DNA from: CAVZLD01 sp964522605
GTDB taxonomy: Bacteria > Planctomycetota > Planctomycetia > Pirellulales > Pirellulaceae
Assembly (NCBI GenBank): GCA_964522605.1
Contig: CAZFWV010000384.1
Location: forward strand, 1 to 6,289
Length of the DNA: 6,289 nucleotides
Reading direction: 5' to 3'
Position numbers and translations under genes: made by a program. The notes under the pieces were generated by a model that ran no database searches, had not been told where the DNA came from, and saw only the letters and a list, made by a program, of their open reading frames with translations. Shown here in pieces: positions 1 through 5,305 of this stretch (positions within the stretch are counted from its first letter, which is position 1; each line of letters begins with the position of its first letter).

Positions 1-139
1 TTCACTCTCCCTCTGGGAGAGTCAGGCCGGCAGGCCTGGAGAGGGCGGAGCGCGCAACGCATTCGGCGCGTGTTGCTCGTTCACCAAAGACCCTCCCCGG
101 ACGCTCCGCGTCCGACCCTCCCGCGGGCGCGAGGGTGAA
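1..139. repeat. Hairpin-rich intergenic repeat (possible MITE-like or dispersed repeat), left end may lie outside the window
   Basis: A chain of short inverted repeats with no convincing gene. Positions 4-22 form an 8-bp stem with a TCT loop (ACTCTCCC / GGGAGAGT). Positions 23-38 form a 6-bp stem CAGGCC / GGCCTG with loop GGCA. Positions 54-60 and 70-76 pair with one G-T wobble. Positions 98-114 form CGGACGC-TCC-GCGTCCG. Positions 115-120 pair with 131-136 (ACCCTC / GAGGGT). The outer ends, TTCACTCTC at 1-9 and GAGGGTGAA at 131-139, match as inverted ends at 8 of 9 positions. GACCCTCCC is directly repeated at 89-97 and 114-122, flanking the fourth hairpin. From memory, repeats of this style are common between genes in Planctomycetota. 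The element could end transcription of an upstream gene or be a non-autonomous mobile repeat. Copy number cannot be judged from one window. Confidence 0.6.
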
Positions 140-163
140 GTAACGTCTTCCGAGCCATGAACT

Positions 164-169
164 TATAAA
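164..169 (+). promoter_or_regulatory. Candidate -10 box of the galK promoter
   Basis: TATAAA stands out in an otherwise GC-rich leader and matches the sigma-70 -10 consensus at five of six positions. No good -35 hexamer lies 16-18 bases upstream (TAACGT at the 17-base spacing is poor), so the call rests on the -10 box alone. If used, the galK transcript would have a leader of about 65 bases. The box lies just outside the left-edge hairpin repeat. The rest of 140-240 shows nothing further except the galK Shine-Dalgarno AGGA at 231-234. Confidence 0.3.
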
Positions 170-240
170 CTGCACGACCTCAGAGCCGGGGGAGAACGGA
201 GCGAGGATTTCGTTTTGTTCATTCCCTTCCAGGACTCCCC

Positions 241-1455
241 ATGTCATCCAGTCGAGAACCTTCCCCGTCTGCACTACCACTCGCGGAACTCGCCGAACGG
301 GCCGCGACGAACTTCCAGCGACACTTCGGCCGCCCGCCACGCTGGCTCGTTGCGGCGCCCGGCCGGGTAAATCTGATCGGCGAGCATACCGATTACAACG
401 ACGGGTTTGTGCTCCCGATGGCGATTGAACGCTACACCGTCTTGGCTGCAGACCGCGATGAAGATCGGCCGGCCGGTCGCTGGCGCATTCGGAGCGAGTC
501 GGCCGGTGACGAATCGCACACGGTCGATTTTGCTTCGGGAGAAGTTCCTCACGCAGAAGACTGGACAGCATATGTCCGCGGATCCCTCGCCGGATGTCTG
601 CGGAAAGACATGAACCCCGGCAGCCTGGACGTCTTGATCGACTCCACCGTGCCTTGGGGAGGCGGTCTTTCCAGTAGCGCTGCGCTGGAAGTGGCCACCG
701 CCACCCTCATTGAAGCGGTCACCGGAAAACGACTTGATCCGCTCGAAAAAGCCAAGCTTTGCCGGCAGGCGGAGCACGAATACGCGCACGTTCCCTGCGG
801 CATCATGGATCAATTCACGTCAGTCATGGCGACCGAAGATCACCTTCTGCTGTTGGACTGTCGCAGCTGTGACGCCCGCTCCGTCCCGGTTCCCGACCAC
901 GCTCCAGAAATCCTGATCGTCAACAGCTGCGTGAAGCACGAGTTGAGTGGTGGAGAATACGCGGCGCGGCGCGACCAATGTCATCAGGCCGCCAACGCAC
1001 TCGGTGTGTCTGCCCTGCGCGACGCTTCGTTGGCCGATTTGGAAAAGTACCGATCGGCCCTGGACGGCGTCGTTTATCGTCGAGCGCGTCACGTGATCAG
1101 CGAGAACAACCGGACAGAGACCGCGGCCGAGGCGGTCCGAGCAGGAGATTGGCATCGGGTCGGTGAATTGATGTACGCCAGCCACGAGTCACTCCGCGAT
1201 GACTATGAAGTCAGCTGTCAGGAACTGGATCTTCTGGTCGATCTGGTCCGCCAGCTCGGTCCCTCCCACGGTGTGTTTGGCGGTCGGATGACGGGTGGCG
1301 GCTTCGGCGGTTGTACCGTGAACCTGGTCGCGCCGGATGCGATCGCGGAGGTCATGCAGTTCGTCGGCGAGCAATACCGGAAAGCGACGAACATCGAGCC
1401 TGCTCTGTTCGTCACACGGCCGGCCCGCGGCGCCCACGTTGTCCGGACCCCGTGA
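241..1455 (+). CDS. galK: Galactokinase (GHMP kinase family)
   Basis: Phosphorylates alpha-D-galactose to galactose 1-phosphate with ATP, the first committed step of the Leloir pathway, in the cytoplasm. The 404-residue product has the three family signatures in order. The galactokinase motif GRVNLIGEHTDYNDG is at residues 41-55. The ATP-binding GHMP motif GGGLSSSAA is at 140-148. The C-terminal motif GGRMTGGGFGGC is at 347-358. CGIMDQF (186-192) carries the expected catalytic aspartate D190, and R42 is the conserved transition-state arginine. Length is normal for the family (about 380-400). The ATG start has AGGA six bases upstream, and about 35 residues precede the first motif, as usual. 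No galT, galE or sugar transporter is visible, so the gene looks isolated here. It converges on the downstream regulator gene. A related GHMP sugar kinase is possible, but the GEHTDYNDG signature strongly favours galactokinase. Confidence 0.96.
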   Translation: MSSSREPSPSALPLAELAERAATNFQRHFGRPPRWLVAAPGRVNLIGEHTDYNDGFVLPMAIERYTVLAADRDEDRPAGRWRIRSESAGDESHTVDFASGEVPHAEDWTAYVRGSLAGCLRKDMNPGSLDVLIDSTVPWGGGLSSSAALEVATATLIEAVTGKRLDPLEKAKLCRQAEHEYAHVPCGIMDQFTSVMATEDHLLLLDCRSCDARSVPVPDHAPEILIVNSCVKHELSGGEYAARRDQCHQAANALGVSALRDASLADLEKYRSALDGVVYRRARHVISENNRTETAAEAVRAGDWHRVGELMYASHESLRDDYEVSCQELDLLVDLVRQLGPSHGVFGGRMTGGGFGGCTVNLVAPDAIAEVMQFVGEQYRKATNIEPALFVTRPARGAHVVRTP

Positions 1456-1483
1456 CGTTCCGCCCAATCGATGGAGCGGAACG
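1456..1483. terminator. Hairpin between the convergent genes galK and the XRE-cupin regulator, possible shared terminator
   Basis: CGTTCCGC (1456-1463) pairs perfectly with GCGGAACG (1476-1483), an 8-bp GC-rich stem. The 12-base loop contains the palindrome ATCGAT and a further CC/GG pairing. The stem begins at the base after the galK stop codon and ends two bases before the regulator stop codon (1486-1488 on the minus strand), so it fills the gap. No T-tract follows on either strand, so it is not a textbook intrinsic terminator. It may still block readthrough in both directions or protect 3' ends. Confidence 0.5.
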
Positions 1484-1485
1484 GC

Positions 1486-2085
1486 TCAAGTCGGTGACCG
1501 GTACACGGCCACGAGAAACGCCAACGCTTCTCCCCGTCCCACATTCTCGATCGCGTGCGGCACATCGGCTGGATAACGAGCCGAATCTCCCGTCTCCAAA
1601 TCCGCCTGAGCCGTCCCGGCCACGACACGCACGCGCCCCTTCTGCACCGTCAAGAACTCCCGCGTACCGGCGAGGTGGGGCAGACTGCGGAGCGCTGCCC
1701 CCGACTGCAGCCGGACTTCGTAGAACTCCACCTCTTTCTCCAGATGAATCGGCGAAAGCGTGCGTACACTGTGCTGCCGATCCTTGCGAAAATGGTACTG
1801 CTCGTCGTGCACCCGAATCACTTCAATCGAGGGCACAACTTCCGGCTGATCGACCAGTTCGCCTAACGAGACTCCAAACGCCTGCGCGATGCGATACGCC
1901 ACATGAAACGTCGGGTTCACCTGCTGACGTTCGATCTGACTGAGCATCGAGCGACTGACACCGGATGCGGCAGAGAGCTGCTCGAGCGTCCATTGTCGTT
2001 CCTTCCGTAACTCGCGCACGCGCTGACAAAGTCGTCCAACGGCCGGATCCGCATCGGCGGCCATTCGCGGTAGATTCGTCTTCAT
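1486..2085 (-). CDS. XRE-family transcriptional regulator with C-terminal cupin domain
   Basis: A 199-residue DNA-binding regulator of the XRE-cupin type (PuuR-like architecture), in which a helix-turn-helix binds an operator and a small cupin barrel senses a ligand. The HTH covers about residues 19-76: TLEQLSAASG (33-42) is the first helix of the motif and SRSMLSQIERQ (44-54) the recognition helix. VNPTFHVAYRIAQAFGVSL follows as in typical family members. The cupin covers about 120-196, with likely metal or ligand residues H137, E143 and H177 in PHLAGTREFLTVQKG and GDSARYPADVPHAIEN. The first motif has one His rather than HxH. The start at 2085 has only a weak purine-rich GAGAC upstream. A second ATG at codon 8 would still keep the whole HTH. 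The gene is divergent from putA-tdh with a 175-base gap and convergent with galK, so control of putA-tdh and of itself is the natural guess (inference). The ligand is unknown. Confidence 0.93.
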   Translation of the reverse strand: MKTNLPRMAADADPAVGRLCQRVRELRKERQWTLEQLSAASGVSRSMLSQIERQQVNPTFHVAYRIAQAFGVSLGELVDQPEVVPSIEVIRVHDEQYHFRKDRQHSVRTLSPIHLEKEVEFYEVRLQSGAALRSLPHLAGTREFLTVQKGRVRVVAGTAQADLETGDSARYPADVPHAIENVGRGEALAFLVAVYRSPT

Positions 2086-2209
2086 GCGTCGTCTCGATTA
2101 CGAAAAACAGGCCCACGTCGGGGCTCGGGCCGTGCAGGTATCGAACCACCTGCTGGACGTCCCGGAAAATGGCACCTCCATTCTTGCAGCCGCAAAGCGG
2201 CAAGTCTAG
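2084..2209 (+). other. Candidate 41-codon small ORF in the regulator-putA gap (unproven)
   Basis: An ATG at 2084, overlapping the regulator start codon on the opposite strand, opens a frame ending in TAG at 2207-2209. The product would begin MRRLDYEKQAHVG and end AAAKRQV. I recognise no family. Base use by codon position looks coding-like when counted by hand: position 1 is GC-rich (about 75-80%), position 2 GC-poor (about 40%), position 3 about 65%. The opposite strand read codon-for-codon in the same register gives the equally plausible high-GC coding pattern and an open frame, so the strand is uncertain. No good Shine-Dalgarno precedes the ATG, and the region also has to hold promoters for two genes. 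It could be a leader peptide, a gene remnant or chance. Confidence 0.15.
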
Positions 2210-2240
2210 GATGTCGGATAAGCGATTCGATATATTGGAT
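2184..2240 (+). promoter_or_regulatory. Candidate putA-tdh promoter/operator region
   Basis: Two weak promoter readings are possible: TTGCAG (2184-2189) and TAGGAT (2207-2212) spaced 17 bases apart, or a TATATT -10 box at 2231-2236 without a good -35. Two imperfect palindromes overlap them. One is CTTG-cag-CCGC-aaa-GCGG-CAAG at 2183-2204. The other is ATTCGATATATTGGAT at 2225-2240, where six of eight base pairs are complementary and the other two are T-G or G-T. The second lies just upstream of the putA Shine-Dalgarno (AGAGGAG, 2246-2252), where a bound repressor would block transcription. Either palindrome could be the operator of the adjacent XRE-cupin regulator, but binding is only inferred. 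Confidence 0.3.
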
Positions 2241-2260
2241 TTTACAGAGGAGTTGGTCGG

Positions 2261-5248
2261 ATGAAACTCTTCCGGCGTCAGGACCGATCGCCTTCTCGCG
2301 ATCGACCTCAGCCCGTTGCAGCGGCAGACTTGGAAGGACGAACCCAACAACTGGGACGGGCCCTGCTGGAGTCCATGCGGGTCCACCGACCAAGCTTTCT
2401 TTCGCGCCGCGTCTGGGCGGACAAGCTGATGGACTGGGCGATGCAGGATCCGCAGTTCAAGGTCCAGATGTTTCGCTTCGTGGACGTCTTCCCCACGCTC
2501 CAGGGCCACGATCAGATCCACGATGTGCTGCTCGACTACTTGACGCAGCCGGGTGTGGAAGTCCCCGCCGGTCTGGGGCTGGGCTTGAAGGCAGGCGGTG
2601 TCATGAAGGGCACTCTGGCTCGAACCATCAGCAGCCAGATTACGCGGATGGCGGAAAACTTCATTGCCGGACGAGATGCGACGACAGCGCTGCCGAAATT
2701 GAAGCAACTTTGGCAGGAGGGAATCGGCTTCAGTGTCGACCTGTTGGGGGAAGCCTGTTTGAGCGACGCCGAGTCAAACGCCTATCGGGACCGCTACCTG
2801 GATCTGCTGCACGTCTTACCCGCCGCCATCGCGGATTGGCCCGCGCAAGCGTCGATCGAGTCCGACTATCTCGGACCGATCCCACGGGGCAACATTTCGA
2901 TCAAGATCTCGTCCTTGTCGGCGCGCATCGCTCCCGAAGATTTTGCCGGATCCATCGATCGTCTGGCCGAGAGTCTGCGTCCGATTCTGGAACTCGCAGC
3001 GCAAGAGCAGGTGCTGATTAATTTCGACATGGAGCAGGATCGGCTGAAAGACTTGACGCTGGCGTTGTTCTGTCGCTGTTGCGAGCAAGTCGATTTTCCT
3101 GCCGGGCTGGCCTTGCAGGCTTATCTGCGGAGCGGTCCGGACGATGCCGCGCGGCTGATCAAGTGGGCGCGCGAGCAGGGTCGTCAGGTTACGGTCCGCT
3201 TGATCAAAGGGGCCTATTGGGACTACGAGATCATTCACGCGCAACAAATGGGGTGGCCGATTCCGGTCTGGACGCGCAAGAGCGACACCGACGCCTGCTT
3301 TGAACGGATGACGGCACAGTTTGTCGAGGCGATGCCCCGTCGACCGGACGAAGGGGGAGTCAAGCTCGCATTGGGATCGCACAATGTCCGTTCGATCGCC
3401 CATGCACTCGCGCTGCTGGAACAACATCAGCTCCCGCCGAATGCGATTGAGCTCCAACTGCTCGAAGGCATGGCGGATGACCTGAAGGAAGCGCTGAAGG
3501 AGCACGGCTACCGTGTTCGCAGTTATCTGCCCCTGGGAGAAATGATTCCCGGGATGGCTTACCTTGTGCGGCGATTGCTGGAAAACACCTCGAACGAATC
3601 CTGGCTCAGGGGCAGCGCTCGCGCGGACGTCTCGGATGAGCAGTTGTTGCAGCAACCTAGGATGGATTCGCAGCGCGCCGCGAACACAGATCCGGCAACC
3701 TTATTCGATCACGATTCCCACCCTCTTTCGGACGCCGTCCCAGAATTGGCCGAAGGTCGCGGCTTCGCTTCGGAAGCCTGGCGTGATTTCTCCGATCCGA
3801 AGCAACGAGAAGCGTTCGCGCAGGCGGTTCGCCAGGCGCGGTTAGATTCTGCCCCCGAGCCGAGGAGCGACTCCGCGGTCGATCAGGCGATTGGCCAAGC
3901 CCTGGCCGCTTGGCCCGATTGGGCTCGCCGCAGCGCGGTCGAACGGTCCCAGGCCTTGCTGGCCGCCGCGGCGGGATTTCGCCAGGAGCGCGACGCATTG
4001 TCGGCGGCGATCATTTTGGAGGCCGGGAAGACGTGGCGCGAAGCCGATGCCGACGTCTGCGAGGCGATTGACTTCTGCGAGTATTACGCCCGGCAAGCAG
4101 TGGCTCTTTTCGAAGATCAACGGCTGGGAGATTTCCTGGGCGAATTGAATTTGGAGCGCAGCGTTCCGGTCGGCGTGGCCGCAATCATCAGTCCCTGGAA
4201 TTTCCCGTTGGCCATCTGTGCCGGGATGACGACGGCTGCCCTGGTCACCGGCAACACCGTGCTCGTGAAACCTTCCGGACAGACTCCACGGATCGCCCGC
4301 CGGATGTGCGAGATTCTCTGGCAGAGTGGAATCCCGCGTGAGGTGCTGCATTTCGTGCCCGGCCCGGGGAGTCGCGTCGGCGCGCAGTTGATCGACGATC
4401 CCCGCGTCTCGCTGATCGGTTTTACCGGGTCGCGCGAAGTCGGTTTTCAAATTCTGGAAGCCGCCGGTCGGATGCGACCGAACCAGGCAACGGTCAAACG
4501 CGTGATCTGTGAGATGGGAGGCAAGAACGCCATCATCGTGGATAGCACAGCGGATTTGGACGAGGCGGTCGCAGGAGTGCGTCAATCCGCCTTCGGGTAT
4601 GCGGGGCAGAAGTGTTCGGCCTGCAGCCGTGTGATCGTGCTCGATGCGGTCTACGATACGTTTCTCAAGCGACTGATCGAGGCCACGCAATCGCTCACCG
4701 TTGGTGATCCGCGCGCACCCGAAACCGATGTCGGGCCGGTCATCGACGAAAAGGCGGCGGCCACGATTCGCTCGTTCATCGAGACGGCGCGGCGCGAGAA
4801 CCGCCTGGAACTGGCCGTGGAACCTCCTTCGCTCGCGGAATCGTTTGGCCAGCGTCTGATTGGCCCACACATCTTTTCTCAGGTCGAAATGCACCACACA
4901 ATCGCTCGAGAGGAGATCTTCGGTCCGGTCCTCGCCGTGTTGCGCGCTGCCTCGTTTCCGCAGGCACTGGAAATGGCAAACGAAAGTGTTTACAAACTGA
5001 CGGGCGCCCTATTCAGTCGGACTCCGGCACACCTGGAGCGGGCGCGCCGTGAATTCCGCGTGGGCAACCTATACCTGAATCGCGGTTGTACGGGAGCACT
5101 CGTCGCGCGCCAGCCATTCGGGGGCTTCGGCCATTCCGGCGTGGGCACCAAGGCGGGCGGCCGGGACTACCTGAAACACTTTGTGCACCCGGTGGTTAGC
5201 TGTGAAAATACGATGCGCCGTGGATTCGCTCCCGGGCTGGATTCCTGA
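2261..5248 (+). CDS. putA: Bifunctional proline dehydrogenase / L-glutamate gamma-semialdehyde dehydrogenase (short-type PutA)
   Basis: Converts proline to glutamate: an FAD-dependent proline dehydrogenase makes pyrroline-5-carboxylate, and an NAD-dependent aldehyde dehydrogenase oxidises its open form, glutamate semialdehyde. The PRODH barrel spans about residues 70-455, with SIKISS (213-218), INFDME (253-258), LQAYLR (285-290), VRLIKGAYWDYE (312-323), GSHN (372-375) and YLVRRLLEN (434-442). R437/R438 match the E. coli PutA arginines that hold the proline carboxylate. The aldehyde dehydrogenase spans about 505-980, with SPWNFP (644-649), KPSG (670-673), GFTGSREVG (720-728), EMGGKN (751-756), catalytic C785 in GQKCSACSR, EEIFGPV (884-890) and PFGGFGHSG (952-960). 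The 995 residues match the minimal PutA class (about 1000, e.g. Bradyrhizobium). The N-terminal ribbon-helix-helix of the roughly 1320-residue E. coli protein is absent, so autoregulation by this protein is not expected. The start is fixed by AGAGGAG eight bases upstream. Probably co-transcribed with tdh. Confidence 0.96.
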   Translation: MKLFRRQDRSPSRDRPQPVAAADLEGRTQQLGRALLESMRVHRPSFLSRRVWADKLMDWAMQDPQFKVQMFRFVDVFPTLQGHDQIHDVLLDYLTQPGVEVPAGLGLGLKAGGVMKGTLARTISSQITRMAENFIAGRDATTALPKLKQLWQEGIGFSVDLLGEACLSDAESNAYRDRYLDLLHVLPAAIADWPAQASIESDYLGPIPRGNISIKISSLSARIAPEDFAGSIDRLAESLRPILELAAQEQVLINFDMEQDRLKDLTLALFCRCCEQVDFPAGLALQAYLRSGPDDAARLIKWAREQGRQVTVRLIKGAYWDYEIIHAQQMGWPIPVWTRKSDTDACFERMTAQFVEAMPRRPDEGGVKLALGSHNVRSIAHALALLEQHQLPPNAIELQLLEGMADDLKEALKEHGYRVRSYLPLGEMIPGMAYLVRRLLENTSNESWLRGSARADVSDEQLLQQPRMDSQRAANTDPATLFDHDSHPLSDAVPELAEGRGFASEAWRDFSDPKQREAFAQAVRQARLDSAPEPRSDSAVDQAIGQALAAWPDWARRSAVERSQALLAAAAGFRQERDALSAAIILEAGKTWREADADVCEAIDFCEYYARQAVALFEDQRLGDFLGELNLERSVPVGVAAIISPWNFPLAICAGMTTAALVTGNTVLVKPSGQTPRIARRMCEILWQSGIPREVLHFVPGPGSRVGAQLIDDPRVSLIGFTGSREVGFQILEAAGRMRPNQATVKRVICEMGGKNAIIVDSTADLDEAVAGVRQSAFGYAGQKCSACSRVIVLDAVYDTFLKRLIEATQSLTVGDPRAPETDVGPVIDEKAAATIRSFIETARRENRLELAVEPPSLAESFGQRLIGPHIFSQVEMHHTIAREEIFGPVLAVLRAASFPQALEMANESVYKLTGALFSRTPAHLERARREFRVGNLYLNRGCTGALVARQPFGGFGHSGVGTKAGGRDYLKHFVHPVVSCENTMRRGFAPGLDS

Positions 5249-5305
5249 GAATTCTGCAATGAGGACAAGATGAAAGCACTGGTAAAACGTCATTCCCAGC
5301 CCGGG
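5231..5305 (+). repeat. 10-bp inverted repeat bracketing the tdh translation start
   Basis: CCCGGGCTGG at 5231-5240, in the last codons of putA, is exactly complementary to CCAGCCCGGG at 5296-5305, within tdh codons 9-12. The 55-base loop holds the putA stop, the tdh Shine-Dalgarno (5261-5265) and its ATG. In mRNA this could form a stem around the tdh start. Each arm contains the self-complementary CCCGGG, so chance or local dimer pairing is also possible. Confidence 0.25.

Noticed and set aside
1..139. CRISPR array or tRNA gene in the left-edge repeat region
   Set aside because: There are no regularly spaced identical repeats and no cloverleaf with anticodon and T-loop signatures. The structure is a series of different short hairpins.
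2..571. A 189-codon minus-strand frame covering the left repeat and the galK start
   Set aside because: It crosses the hairpin repeat and runs antisense to the conserved galactokinase motif. The translation is Arg/Ser-rich low-complexity sequence, typical of shadow frames.
1311..1943. A 210-codon plus-strand frame running from the galK end across the regulator gene
   Set aside because: Its translation is dominated by Arg, Pro, Ser and Ala with no domain. It overlaps two well-supported genes and has no plausible ribosome site.
1823..2707. A 294-codon open frame on the minus strand across the regulator-putA gap
   Set aside because: It overlaps the HTH-coding part of the regulator in another frame and the start of putA antisense, and it shows no family motif. 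Only the 2084-2209 part has coding-like periodicity, and that is reported separately.
3842..4897. A 351-codon open frame on the minus strand inside putA
   Set aside because: It lies antisense to the aldehyde dehydrogenase domain, whose motifs are intact. Its own translation is rich in Arg and Asp with no recognisable motif. Long antisense frames are common opposite GC-rich genes.
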